A stretch of 64,000 nt of DNA from Tillus elongatus (taxonomy: Eukaryota > Arthropoda > Insecta > Coleoptera > Cleridae). A program made the translations under genes and the position numbers. The notes below the pieces were generated by a model, which made no database searches, was not told the DNA's origin, and saw only the letters and a list, made by a program, of their open reading frames with translations. Positions 47,484 to 58,510 of the stretch are shown piece by piece (within the stretch, counting starts at the first letter, position 1; each line of letters starts with the position of its first letter). The stretch lies in contig OZ023267.1 of the NCBI GenBank assembly GCA_964006375.1, forward strand, positions 17,748,971-17,812,970. Direction: 5' to 3'.

Positions 47484-48021
47484 AGATTTATCATCTTGGG
47501 TCCTACTAAATAGTCTGTTGGGGTATACGTCCAATAAAATTGATGTGCTTTTCTTGTGCGATTTTTTTTAAGTTTTGTTGTTGTGTTGTGTGATGCTTCG
47601 CTTGCCTTGCTCACACATTATTTTCAGCAAATCGGTGCTTTTATGTGCACGTCTGTAATACCACAATTATTTTGAGCCAAGTGGAATACCAGGGAATGGT
47701 ATACCATTCATCTGAACTTCGTCCTTAGTTTCACAGGGTAATGACAGTATTAATTCATATTTTTTAGTTTTAATTAATTTATTTAATATATTTCTAGGTA
47801 TACAATTTTATGTCTTTTTACTTTTCCTGTATAAATAAAGACTATTTTGTTATTATTTCTACATTTTGTTGGCTCATTTCCAATCAAAAAATATAGTATC
47901 CATTAAAAATGTTCACACCGTTGGTAAAGCATTTGCTTAGATTATTAAAATGTCAGCCGACTAAAAAAGTCGAGCGTAACATCTAAAACTAAAGTGCATA
48001 ATTGATTTGTTTTTGTTTCAG
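47484..48021. other. LINE 3' UTR then end of intron 2
   Basis: To ~47860 this is the 3' UTR of the LINE. The rest is intron, closed by a TTTGTTTTTGTTTCAG acceptor at 48021. Confidence 0.5.
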
Positions 48022-48221
48022 AAAATAGCTACCCAATAAAAAATCTGAAGCCTGACACAGCATACGAGGTGCAAGCGGCTACAAAAAACGTAGCCGGTTT
48101 GAGCGATTATACGAATTCTTCAACTTTCAGAACTCTGAAGAGTTATGCTGAAAATGTTCACCACGTGGTTATCAAGTTACCTGAATTGATTACGCTGGCA
48201 CTTCTGGTTGCCTATTGGTGA
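48022..48221 (+). CDS. Ig/FN3 cell-surface protein, last coding exon
   Basis: The acceptor ends at 48021. Two bases complete a Glu codon split across the intron (G/AA). The exon encodes the rest of the FN3 domain (NLKPDTAYEVQAATKNVAGL with the conserved Tyr, then STFRTLK) and a tail KLPELITLALLVAYW ending in TGA at 48219-48221. The hydrophobic C terminus without a basic cytoplasmic tail is what a GPI-attachment signal looks like, so the protein is probably GPI-anchored at the cell surface. A secreted or alternative-isoform end cannot be excluded. Confidence 0.85.
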
Positions 48222-48345
48222 TTTAAAAATAATTTAATTAGCGAAATTCCATAAAATATAATCAGCGTCGTTCCGGCAATATACTTCATTGCAATATATA
48301 CGTATTCAATGTTACCGATATTGTTTATTATTTCTAAATAAAAAT
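48222..48345 (+). terminator. 3' UTR and poly(A) signal of the Ig/FN3 gene
   Basis: AATAAAAATAAAA at about 48337-48349 lies ~118 bp after the stop and is the first good poly(A) signal. The real cleavage site is not visible. Confidence 0.5.
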
Positions 48346-48349
48346 AAAA

Positions 48350-48925
48350 CTGAAAGTGTTCAGAAACAAATATAGAGAGGATGACAAAGATTGTGTGGCC
48401 CTTTCGAATTTTGGCATTTTGATATCGAAGAAAAAAACAGTGATTCATTTATCAAGTTTTTTAAAACCTTATCACATGATTTTTCTTACGTTGGTATTGA
48501 CCACTGCTATATTGTCATACACGGCGATTTAAACTAGGTAACATAATAAGAGTTAAAAGAGGGTAATTGTAATTAAAAAAAAACACAATACCTTAATTTT
48601 TTTAGGTTTCGCCGCCATTAACCCTTAAACAACCTTGTTATATTTGGTTACGTAAAGCACTGAAATGCGTCCATCAGAGACCCCATCCGTTTTTTATGGA
48701 AACATTTAATTGTTATCACGTTAAGTACCAAATGGGATCGTTTTTCTATTTTGTATGAAAATATGTAATATTTTAGGAAACATATAAATAAAAAAACTTG
48801 TCAAAATAAACCAGGGAACTTTATGAAATAAAAAAAGTGTAAAAAAGGGCTTAAAACGGAAGACATAAAGCATAATCACCCCAAAAACCACAAAAATAAT
48901 AACAGACATTTATGCGCTAGATACG
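48350..48925. other. Intergenic stretch without recognised gene
   Basis: No motif recognised. Confidence 0.3.
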
Positions 48926-48929
48926 TATT

Positions 48930-49660
48930 TTGACAACGAACTCATTACTAAACGTCACACTCTCTTGTCTTGTCAGTTTATCATAAGATCGGATAAAATT
49001 GCTTATCTGAAGAAATGTGTCACGAGACGTTGACGCTGTGAATATGTTACGACATATAGACTCTTTCCGACAACATATAGCACCTGCTGTAATCAAAACT
49101 TCAATAAATGCATCAAGTTGAACAACATCAATATCTTTTCCATATCTTCTATGTCTCCGGATTTTTCAATTGTATTTTCGGTATATACGAGTTGCTTCTT
49201 GGTTTGTATATTCACAGATGCTTGTCATGTCAAGAGTTAAAAAAATGTTAAAAATCTCGAATATTCCACTGGCCTCGCTGGCATATGCCGCGAGTCCTGG
49301 TTTGGTACTAAGATTGTTCCTCGAAGAACGTCGAGATGGAACAGGTGCATCACAGGTCTACATAAGTATATTCAGATTTTGCAGTATACAGTTTATTGCT
49401 TTTTCTAACCTTTTACTTATCTTTTTCGGTCATTTGTTCCTCCTCTATAACTTCCGCTTGAATTTCCTCACCAAATTCATAGTTTTGTAACGTAGCTTCA
49501 AGTCACTCATCTTCATTCTCTTCGACAGCTTCTTCAATATCGTTTTCAGTTTCTAATTTACTTTCCTCTCCAACTCACAGCACAAAATTGGGATCGCGAT
49601 CTTCATCATCAATTGCACTTTGCTTTGATCATCATGTCATAATCAATCGGATTCATATTA
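48930..49660 (-). pseudogene. piggyBac transposase N-terminal part
   Basis: On the minus strand an acidic N-terminus (KLETENDIEEAVEENEDE, ~49540) is followed after a gap by EYTNQEATRIYRKYN (~49190), DVVQLDAFIEVLITAGAICC and ISNFIRSYDKLTRQ (~48975). These match the region before the catalytic core of piggyBac proteins, including the 'eFlGlLi..G' helix and the 'i.fd.k.tR' block. Stops and frameshifts interrupt it and the catalytic core is absent. It is a different copy from 30180-32516. Confidence 0.6.
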
Positions 49661-49849
49661 GCTACTATTTCTTCAAGCTTGACTTGAATTAGGATTATTC
49701 AATAATCTTTTCAACGATTTTGCACTCTTAGTGGTTAAATTCTTTTGTATAACACTGTTAGTATAGTTACTCTTTCGTGTGGGATTTTTCGATATAACGA
49801 ATACAAAACGATAAAAAACATATGACACTCTAATTCTCAATCCGCCTAC

Positions 49850-50362
49850 TTTTTTTTCATTTCAACAACACACCACGAGGGCATACAGCCTAAATTATAT
49901 CGTACCGTGGGTGTCGACAAGGAGGAAAGAGGCAACAAAAACATGTGCCGGCAAGGAATTCCACAACTTGCAAGTCCTCGGAACAAAAGAGCGGGCATAA
50001 CAAGATGTTCTATGTCTGGTGACCTGGACAGTAAAAGGGTGCATTAGCTCTGTTGATCTGTTGGGGGCAGCAGGTGGGGGAATTATGGAAGAAAGCTCCG
50101 CTGAGCAGTGCCCGTGCAGATATCTATAAAAGAGAGAGAGGCCACCAACGGCACGTTGGTGGGCAAGTGATGGCAGCCTTTGGGTGAGGGTAGGGTAACC
50201 TATGAGACGTATAGTTATCTTCTGAATGGAATCCAGGATAGCGAGTGTAGAAGCGTCAGCAGCACCCCAGATGTGGGAGCAGTATTCGAGGTTTGGTCTC
50301 ATTTGTGAAGTATATAAGGTATAGAGATTAGCTGGTGAAAAGTATTTGCGAGCCTGGATAAT
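49850..50362 (-). pseudogene. CR1/Jockey-like LINE 3' fragment, copy 3
   Basis: The minus strand carries RPNLEYCSHIWGAADASTLA and YRYLHGHCSAELSSI coding, and ends in a GTGTGTTGTTGAAATGAAAA tail at 49850. Same family as 27556-29082 and 41456-42032, truncated at nearly the same 5' point as copy 2. Confidence 0.8.
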
Positions 50363-50379
50363 GCTACTAATTCGCCACG

Positions 50380-50600
50380 TCTCGATTTCGCTTCCGATTC
50401 ACTGTCGACTGCCGACTAACTCTAACTACTTATATAGAACTATCCAAATTTCTAGAAGGTTCGATTTCTTCCATTGTGTTCTCAAATATTCGAGAATTGA
50501 ATTCTCTAGATTCTTTGGCTTCTAGAACATTCCAGCGACTTCAAGAAATATACCAGGGTCAATCGAAAAGTGGTCTCTGTTTACGAGAACTGTTCGATAA
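50380..50600. promoter_or_regulatory. Cluster of heat-shock-element-like sites
   Basis: TTCTAGAAGGTTC (50450-50462) and TTCTAGAACATTC (50520-50532) are perfect nTTCnnGAAnnTTCn triplets, and TTCGAGAA (50489-50496) is a further dyad. ACTTATATAGAAC near 50430 is TATA-like. HSF trimers bind such arrays. No downstream gene is recognised, so the block may belong to a transposon or a decayed promoter. Confidence 0.4.
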
Positions 50601-51715
50601 GTTTGTAACAGTACGTATGCCTTAATTAGCACCCAAAACGAAATAAAAATATCCATTAAAAAATATGTCAGATTAAGCACTACCTGGGGTACACCGGAAA
50701 CCCCGCTGATTAAAATGTAGTTTTAATGGATACTAATGATTAAAACACGAATGAAGATACTAGATATTGTGTGGAAACCAAAAAAACCAGATACTTGACG
50801 TTTCATGCAAAAGAATATTTATTATTTAATCGGATAGTACAAAATTTAGTTCTGCGGTCACAGAAAGACCCCACGTAGTAGTTTAAGGGTCAAGTTTCAA
50901 TGACTGTCACGAGTTTTTTTAAACAGTGATTCTATTATAGTTTACTCTTCCAAAACACTATTATACCTGCTTTAGAGATCTTACTTCGAATTCTCTGCAC
51001 TAAAAAAACACCTACTGTACTTTTATTGTCCAAAACAATTGAAAATGGGGTAATCATTGAACGTATAATGTTTTATGAGCAAAGACTGAGAATCACTATT
51101 TAGTAAAGTAATAAACAATATCTCTTAAGAACCCTTAATTGTAATTTTCGAATGTTGAACGTTACCTGTAACTTAGAAAGTTAATAGAATTTACACATTA
51201 AATGTATGTCTTTAGAAAATCACAAAAGGTTGACTGCAAAATAATAATAAACCTTTACTTTGGTAAGTTGTCTTTGACATCAGGTTTATAAGACTCTTTC
51301 ATTTAGGAGCTCTGAACAGCTTTTGCCTATGTAAAGTTACACAAAACGAACGAAAATCAGACAATGACAAAACGGTCACACGTTTGATACCCACAATTTA
51401 TAACACAGAGCGTTATTTTTGGGGTAGTTTATATATAATAGGTTTATTATTATTTTAGCACTCTATTTTTTTTATATGCAAACAAAATCATCATTGTTTG
51501 ATACAATTTGATTTTTTTCTGAAAATTGTCAAGATTCATCGAACAGCATATAAAAAATTAACAATTAATGCTTAATTTAAAGTAAATCTCCAAACCTGCC
51601 GCCTCAATGACCACCACTCGATTTTACTGTAACTAATTGGAATGTGGCAAAATTTAGCTGCCTTGCTGTTATGAAAAAAAAAATTAGTATCTACGAAATC
51701 TCTATTACGTTACTA
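50601..51715. other. 1.1-kb stretch without recognised gene
   Basis: No coding or repeat assignment could be made. Confidence 0.3.
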
Positions 51716-51719
51716 ATTA

Positions 51720-52310
51720 TAAAACGGAACAGATTCTGTAAAATCTTTAGGGGGACAAACAAAAAGAATCGCTGAGATATGCCAAACATAAGATTTTAAT
51801 GTGCACGTTCTGACGTCATTTTTTTTTGTGACGTTATCGGTTTCGGAGATATGACGTCATCGTCATCTTTTTTAAACCATTAACCCCACTTTTGATAGTT
51901 TTATCGCAAAGAGCGGCTTTTTCTAAATTCACATCACTAAATTTCCCGATATGTTACATGAAAATAATTTTGAGAAAATGCAGGTAAGTTTTGAACAATT
52001 TAATTAATGTACAAAAACAGGCATGAGACAATATTAAATTGATTGTTCAAATTGTTGGCCATTAACTTATTTACAATGAGCAAGACGCTTTTGAAATTCC
52101 CAGATTACTTATTTTATTGTTTGTGGCAGAATTTCCTTATTTCCATGGTTATCCTATTTTGCAGTTTTGCGATATTTCTCGGCTGATCAAAATAAACTTT
52201 AGATTTTATGTAACCCCACAAAAAATCTAGAGGAGTTAGGTCCGGAGATATAGCCTGCCATTCAATAATTTTTATCTTCTGATGATGAAGATAAAGGATT
52301 TCCACTCGTC
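51720..52310 (-). pseudogene. DDE_3/DUF4817 transposase C-terminus and 3' region
   Basis: The minus frame from 52305 reads KIKIIEWQAISPDLTPLDF (third acidic region), LWGYIKSKVYFDQPRNIAKL and QNRITMEIRKFCHK. After a stop it reads the natural C-terminal QKRLAHC...NGQQFE near 52035-52090. The remaining ~300 bp to 51720 with CATATCTC words is probably transposon 3' flank. It is cut at 52310, where the piggyBac fragment begins. Confidence 0.7.
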
Positions 52311-52313
52311 AGA

Positions 52314-52670
52314 TAATGTATGAGTCGGAATAGGTTCATGTCAATCAAGCAGATTTTACACTTATGTGATAATAGTCAACTGGATCAAAAAGATAAATTC
52401 GCTAAGGTGAAACTGATGTTTGACATTATCAAGGAAAAAAATCTACAGCTTGGCATTTTGCCACATAACCTCTCCATTGATAAGAAAATGGTACCGTATT
52501 TTGAGAGAAACTCATGCAAGATGTTCATAAAAGGAAAACCGGTACGATTCGGCTTCAAACTATGGTGCCTGTACAGTTCAAGTGGCTACTTGCATAAATG
52601 TATACCTTATGGTGGAAAGATAGCGAATAATGTAAGTAACGAATTGAGTTTGGGTGAGCAAGAGGTCTTC
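52314..52670 (+). pseudogene. piggyBac transposase, central part, left of a nested insertion
   Basis: An open frame from 52320 reads MSRNRFMSIKQILHLCDNSQ, KDKFAKVKLMFDIIKEKN, LSIDKKMVPYFERNSCKMFI (first catalytic Asp), KPVRFGFKLWCLYSSSGYL and LSLGEQEV. This is the DDE_Tnp_1_7 core up to the 'lG..VV' block. It is interrupted near 52670 by the GAA-rich tail of a LINE. The next piggyBac block in order appears at 63622. The N-terminus is missing at the junction with the DDE_3 fragment. Confidence 0.8.
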
Positions 52671-52671
52671 T

Positions 52672-53748
52672 TCTTCTTCTTCGAGTGCCTTCTCCTATTA
52701 AAGATCGGCAACAATTTTGGCGAATTCTTCTCTGTCTTGGGCCCTTTTCAGCAAAGTGTTTGAACCCAAGTCTGTCCAATCTCATATGTTCTTAAGCCAG
52801 GAGCACTGCCTGCGTCCAGGTCCACGTCTACCTTCCATATCATGAGTTGTAGAAATTCATATCTATTGTGTCTCATTAAATGACCGAGATATGCAGTTTT
52901 TCGCTTTTTTTATGATTTCGATGAGTTCACGTTCTCTGCCCATACGATTCAAAACCTCCAAATTTGTGGTGTGAGCAGTCCAAGGAACTCGCAACATTCG
53001 TCGATACACCCACATTTCGAATGCCTCGAGTCTGTTTAGACCGCCAGCCTATAGCGTCCACGCCTCAACCCCATACAGAATCGTGGAATATATGTAGCAC
53101 TTCACAAAATTGTATCTAATTTGTATATCAAGTGACCTATCGCTTAACAGGCTTCACATTTTTAAGAAATTTGCCCTAGCCATTTCAATCCGAGCTCTGA
53201 TTTCCAAATCAGGATTCAGATCTTCGCCGAATCAACTGCCCAAGTATTTAAACTTAGAGACTTTGGTTATCTGTGTCCCGCATACGTTTATATGTATTGG
53301 TTGATTTGGATTCCGGTTTACCGCCAATATCTTTGTTATTGCGGTGTGGTAATTTTTCAGCCTAATAGATCTCCTTCGGCTGATACTTTGTTAAGTAGCC
53401 GCTGCAAGCCCTCAGGACTGTCTGCGATTATAACTGTGTCGTCGGCATATCGTAGATTATTTATCAAGGTTCCATTCGCTCTTATGCCACCTTCAAGTGT
53501 GTTTTGGAATACAATTTCGGAGTACATGTTAAAAAGGATAGGGCTCAGTACACAGCCTTGTCTGACTCCATGTTTAATTGGTACAGTTTTTGTTTGGGTG
53601 TTTTCAATCTGCACTGTCGCCACCTGGTGTTCATAGTGGTACTGAATGATTTTTATATCTTGGGAGTCTAAACCTTTACTTTCTAGTATGTTCAGCAGCG
53701 TGCTATGTTTGATACAATCAAATGCTTTAGCATAATCTATGAAACACA
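52672..53748 (-). pseudogene. RTE/endonuclease-RT type LINE, 3' half (split by the Polinton)
   Basis: On the minus strand YLCFIDYAKAFDCIKHSTLL (first catalytic Asp, ~53735) is followed by HGVRQGCVLSPILFNMYSEI and LRYADDTVIIADSPEGLQRL with intact YADD (~53450). Then come KFKYLGS, an ILYGVEAWTL block (~53060), a C-terminal GRRGPGRRQCSWLKN-type segment (~52835) and a (GAA)n tail at 52671-52684. The coding is only lightly damaged. The preceding part of the same protein, ending EVYLC, lies at 63102-63279. The clade is best described as RTE/R4-like. Confidence 0.8.
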
Positions 53749-53778
53749 AGTAGGTAATGCGGCACTTTGAGCAGACAG

Positions 53779-53801
53779 TGACGTCACAGGAAGTGACGTC
53801 A
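53779..53801. promoter_or_regulatory. Paired TGACGTCA palindromes in the left terminus
   Basis: TGACGTCA (full CRE/ATF-type palindrome) occurs at 53779-53786 and 53794-53801. It is mirrored at 63043-63050 and 63058-63065 in the right terminus, with further copies at 54008-54015 and 59233-59240. Function is inferred only from the motif. Confidence 0.4.
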
Positions 53802-53955
53802 CGGCGCCGGCGCCACGCCCTGGCGCCGGCGCCACGCCCTGGCGCCACGCCCTGGCGCCTAGCCACGCCCTGGCCCCGGCGCCTGCCCCGGGCCCGGCGC
53901 CTAGCCACGCCCCGGCGCCAAGCCCCGGCGCCGGCGCCCAGCCACGCCCTGGGCC
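53802..53955. repeat. GGCGCC-rich GC minisatellite, left
   Basis: Imperfect units of GGCGCC with CACGCCCTGGCGC/CTAGCC spacers. The right counterpart is 62755-63042, nearly twice as long. It generates long Gly/Arg/Ala reading frames that are not genes. Confidence 0.9.
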
Positions 53956-54103
53956 AGACAGTCACATCCGTGTTATTCCTAAGGTCATTGACCTGTCTAG
54001 GAAACTGTGACGTCACACGACTTGGGCCAGACAGTCACATGCAAACATTTCAAAAGTGTCTAACCTATTACTTCAAATTATTATATTTTGAAAAAAACCA
54101 TTT

Positions 54104-54177
54104 GGTGCAGGTGAGTTTCGAACCCGGGGCATTCAGATGGGGAGGCAACGATGCTACCCGTTGAGCTAAGCAGACGC
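54104..54177 (-). other. tRNA-like segment inside the left Polinton arm
   Basis: On the minus strand CTTAGCTCAACGGGTAGC fits the D-arm/A-box consensus, and CCCGGGTTCGAAACTC ~35 nt on contains a good B box (GGTTCGAAAC). Length is tRNA-like (74 nt), but acceptor, anticodon and T stems do not pair. It is absent from the right arm. Probably a tRNA-derived SINE head or tRNA pseudogene. Confidence 0.5.
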
Positions 54178-54512
54178 TTATTAATTTATTGTTTTAGGTT
54201 GGTATATATATATATATACGACTACAAACAAACCATACATGTAACATAATTAAAGTTTATTATTAGACAAATGGATGATTTACAAAATAATGTTTAATAT
54301 TAGAGGCTGCTGAACCAAAACGGAGGAAAATGGCGGAATGAAAGATGGAAGCCTGTGATACCTTAAGCTGACATTATAAAAATGGCGGGCTTTCGTTGAT
54401 AAAGATGGTGCAAGGATGGATGAAGACTTATTTAAAGATACGTCACTCCAACCTAGCCGACAAATGAGAGTGTAGGTTGATAAGCGAGAATAATGGTATT
54501 GGTCGAAGACTC

Positions 54513-55500
54513 GGAAGATCCGTGAGATGTACGATGGAACCAATACATGCACGGTGTTAAGGAGGCCAAATCAAATTGGAATATACAATAAAATGGCCAC
54601 TTCCGGTCTAAACTTTAAATCCTTGTATCTTTTCAACGACAAGTGATAGAAATGAACCGACTTTAAAAATATATCGTTTCGTAACAAGGTCTACAAGAAA
54701 CCGAGATAAAAAACTTTAAACCCTTATCGCGGAAGATCCGTGAGATGTACGCTGGAACCAACACATGCACGGTGTTAAGGAGGCCAAATCAAATTGGAAT
54801 ATACAATAAAATGACCACTTCCGGTCTAAACTTTAAATCCTTGTATCTTTTCAACGACAAGTGATAGAAATGAACTAACTTCAAAAATGTATGTTTCATA
54901 ACAAGGTCTACAAGAAAATGAGATAAAAAACTTTAAACCCTTATCGCGGAAGATCCGTGAGATGTACGAGAGAACCAACACATGCACGGTGTTAAGGAGG
55001 CCAAATCAAATTGGAATATACAATAAAATGGCCACTTCCGGTCTAAACTTTAAATCCTTGTATCTTTTCAACGACAAGTGATAGAAATGAACTGACTTCA
55101 AAAATATATCGTTTCGCAACAAGGTCTACAAGAAACTGAGATAAAAAACTTTAAACCCTTATCGCGGAAGATCCGTGAGATGTACGAGAGAACCAACACA
55201 TGCACGGTGTTAAGGAGGCCAAATCAAATTGGAATATACAATAAAATGGCCACTTCCGGTCTAAACTTTAAATCGTTATATCTTTTCAACGGAAAGTGAT
55301 AGAAAGGAACCGACTTCAAAAATGTATGTTTCGTAACAAGGTCTACAAGAAACTGAGATAAAAAACTTCAAACCCTTATCTCGGAAGATCGGCGAGATGT
55401 ACGATAGAACCAACACATGCACGGTGTTCAGCAAGTCAAACTCTATTAACATATCCAATAAAAATGTTACTTCCGGTAGACACTTCCGGTATAGCTATTC
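54513..55500. repeat. ~217-bp tandem array, five units, left arm
   Basis: GGAAGATC words recur at 54513, 54731, 54948, 55166 and 55383 (spacing 217-218). Each starts a unit with a GATGTACG block, ACATGCACGGTGTTAAGGAG, GGCCACTTCCGGTCTAAAC and TTTTCAACGACAAGTGATAG. The array is mirrored at 61745-62706. The period is not a multiple of three, so it is non-coding. Confidence 0.95.
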
Positions 55501-57253
55501 TTAGAGCTACATACATGTGTGACACCTCAAAATAATCGTCTTGTTGAACAGAAGAAAGAAATATAGTTTTTAAGGAAATCAAAACAAGTTGTGTTAACAT
55601 CTAAAAACAACACACTCTCTCTTAGACTTAATGAAGTTACTTTCAGAGAAATTTTCAAGCTTACCATGAGGACCAGTATTCAATGGCGTATTTAAATGTT
55701 GACTACATCAAGTGATGCGTGCTACAGACAAATTTTAGTACACCCTCTTAGACTTATTGAAGTTGACGGCACAGGCAGCTGTCAAGCGTACCTAACAAAC
55801 CAAAGTAAATATGTCTTGAAGAACAGTCTTGAATTGCCCTAAACCAACACATCTCTATCATTTCAGAGTAACCAGTTAAACTAAGTATCTTGAAGTGTAG
55901 CTTTTATGTTTATGAGATATAAAATAAGAAAACCAAAGAGTTAATTGTCTATTACAACAACAAGTAGAAGGGGTTGACTTGGTACCTACAGCTGCTACAT
56001 ACTTGGTAAAAATGGGGTGCCACTAGCATTTCAGAGTAATTTTAATCATGCAACACTCTAACTGTCTTGAGATGTAGCTTTATGTGTTAATGGGTGGAAA
56101 TAACAAAACTAAAGAGTTGATTGTCTATTACAACTGTCAGCTAAAGAAGCATTTAGGTAGCCGGAATACCGATATCCTAAATATTTCAAGAGTAATCTTA
56201 GTCATACAACACTCTTAACTAACTGTCTTGAGATGTGGCTTTATGTGTCATTGGTTGGAAAATAAGAAAACTAAAGAGTTGATTGTCTATTACAACTGTC
56301 AGCTGAAGGAACATGTTGGGTTATCGGAATACCGATAACGCCAAATGTTCCAACCGAAGGAGCCCACTTAGAGTCATCTCCAGGGGCTCGGAATACCGAT
56401 GCCCTAGAAGTGTCGGAAGCAACATTTCAATTAACACCAACAACCGCTAAATACTTGTTGGACTTTAGTATATTTGGTATTAAATTTGGCTTGTTGGATA
56501 ACCAATCATTTTTATGAAAAATGCAACAATTTTTATTTCTGCGTAAATACATGTAAATTTTGTAGTCTACTATGGACAGTCAAGTCTACCTCTGGACATT
56601 TAAGTCAACCCTGGACATAATTATAACGGTGTTTAAATGCAAATAGATTGAATTATTTTGCTGGGAGTCAGGTATGGACAAGGTGTTATTAATAATAAAA
56701 ACAGTGGTAAAATATAAAAATATAATATATTTACTCAAGTGTACACTACAGCAAGTTAACTAATTTGAAAATTGTCTGTCTTTACAGTAAAATGAGATCT
56801 GTCAGTTGGTGTTTGTGACCTTGGAATGTAATCTGGGTGTTATTTCCGTAGGATGACATCATCCCAGCATTCGTGTTTGAGCTTGTCTAGAATACAGCTG
56901 TTGGCAGTTGTCATATCTGGTAGGATGACATCATCATCATCATTATACGTGTTTGAGCTTGTTGGCAGCTCTCGTTTCCGGTTAGTGACCTATACGAACA
57001 TAACAGTCTATGTACCAACCAACCAATCAACCAACTGTTTTTGAGGTGTAGCCTTTATGTATGTATGTATGTAATTTAATTTTCGATAGTGTAAAATAAA
57101 ATTAAAAAGTGTGATATATGAAAAAATAAGAAAACTAAAGAGTTGATTGTCTATTACAACTGTCAGCTAAAGAAGCATTTAGGTAGCCGGAATACCGATA
57201 TTCTAAATATTTCAAGAGTAATCTTAGTCATACAACACTCTTAACTAACTGTC

Positions 57254-57666
57254 TTGAGATGTGGCTTTATGTGTCATTGGTTGGAAAATAAGAAAACTAA
57301 AGAGTTGATTGCCTATTACAACAGTCAGCTAAAGGAACATTTGGGTTATCGGAATACCGATATGCCAAATGTTCCAACCGAAGGAGCCCACTTAGAGTCA
57401 CATCTAGGGGGCCGGAATACCGGCCCCCTAGATGTGTCGGAAGCAACATCTCAACTAACGCCTACAACCGCTACATACTTGGTGGACTTTGGTGGAACAC
57501 AGACTGAAAACAACTTGATATCTGGTACATATGTCTGTAAAGATTTCATTCTAAATTTAGCCTGTTGGATATCCAATCATTTCTATGAAAAGTGCAACCA
57601 ATCAACTAACCAACCACCCAACCAACCAACCAACGTTGAGGGGCGTAGAGATAGCAAGCTATCTAC
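57254..57666 (+). pseudogene. Left-arm copy of the protease-ORF N-terminal region
   Basis: Same sequence as the minus-strand ORF at 59963-59551 (starts MRCGFMCHWLENKKT, ends KLST). At 57666 the arm ends, and the frame runs into spacer sequence and stops at 57680-57682, so the catalytic part is missing on this side. Confidence 0.7.
57399..57436. repeat. Perfect 17-bp-arm hairpin, left arm
   Basis: CACATCTAGGGGGCCGG, loop AATA, then its exact complement. The same hairpin is mirrored in the right arm (about 59781-59818). Confidence 0.85.
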
Positions 57667-57790
57667 AAGTGGACCCCTCTGAACCTATGATGTTAATAAT
57701 GGATTAAGAGAGTGAATTGGTACGTGTTTATATTGAAGGCTTGCATGCTACGTACAAGTGTCTGAATATGGTAATGATGAGTTAAGATAT

Positions 57791-58177
57791 TTAATTGACA
57801 TGTATTAAAGGCTTAGCGGTTTTCACTTGAGTCATCGTCATTCTAAATGTATCAGAACGAAAACCAGGTCCTTTACTCTGGTATATCTTACTCAGTAGGT
57901 GCCAGACGTCTTCGAAAACAACATTCTTTGCTTTACGAAATGGGAGATGGGCAGCCCCCTTGTCGAAACCTTCCGAGTTAAAGGTAAACCCCACTCTGTC
58001 TTCGGGATCGACATCATGGACTATATGACTCACAATATCTTTAATACGATCTTTGACCCACTTCTCTGGATCGTTGACATCGTTAGGTATATCTTGTAGT
58101 CTAAAGCATACGCTTCGTCTATCAAGTTTAAACTTCTTATTGGAGGTCACTGTATCTTCAAGTATTTGGAATGCCAT
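57791..58177 (-). pseudogene. Polinton DNA polymerase B, N-terminal fragment
   Basis: Starts at an ATG (58177) with MAFQILEDTV, then SVCFRLQDIPNDVNDPEKWV, DRIKDIVSHIVHDVDPEDRV, GFTFNSEGFDKGAAHLPFRK and FEDVWHLLSKIYQSKGPGF. As I know it, protein-primed polymerases of arthropod Polintons begin this way, with a VGxxF...FDDVW...QSN pattern. The exonuclease and polymerase domains (normally ~1000 residues more) are missing. The frame stops at 57791, ~125 bp before the left-arm boundary. In a full element this enzyme replicates the transposon from its ends. Confidence 0.6.
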
Positions 58178-58261
58178 TGTTTCGTGCTACACAACTGACT
58201 GTGTTGGTTAAAGGACCGAAGTTTAGCCTCGTGTTTATTAAAGACTAAAGTTTAGCAGGTA

Positions 58262-58510
58262 CTAATTGTTTTCACCTTCACTGTTGGCTACCGACTGAAC
58301 CTTAGCTCCTCGTCTTAATATTCGACAAACAACACAGACAACACAACTTATTGTTTTCACCTTCACTGTTGGCTACCGACTGAACCTTAGCGGACGCTCC
58401 TCGTCTTAATATTCGACAAAACAACACAGACAACACAACTTATTGTTTTCACCTTCACTGTTGGTTAACGACTGAACCTTAGTGGACGCTTCACGTCTTA
58501 ATATTCAACA
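58262..58510. repeat. Tandem repeat upstream of the polymerase start (3 units)
   Basis: TTGTTTTCACCTTCACTGTT recurs at about 58268, 58350 and 58443, each followed by ACTGAACCTTAG and CTTAATATTC(G/A)AC. Units are ~82-93 bp. They lie directly upstream of the polymerase ATG and may be its promoter region. Confidence 0.85.

Larger units (their letters stand above)
53749..57666. repeat. Left arm of the Polinton derivative (3918 bp)
   Basis: Reverse complement of 59551-63095 with few mismatches by eye in the inner 3 kb. Unlike the right arm it holds an extra ~510-bp segment (about 54000-54512) with a tRNA-like sequence, and has a shorter GC minisatellite. It contains the 217-bp tandem array and five copies of an AAACTAAAGAGTTGATTGTC block (near 55925, 56105, 56265, 57127 and 57288). 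Confidence 0.85.

Noticed and set aside
54104..54177. A functional tRNA gene on the minus strand
   Set aside because: A and B boxes are good, but acceptor, anticodon and T stems do not pair.
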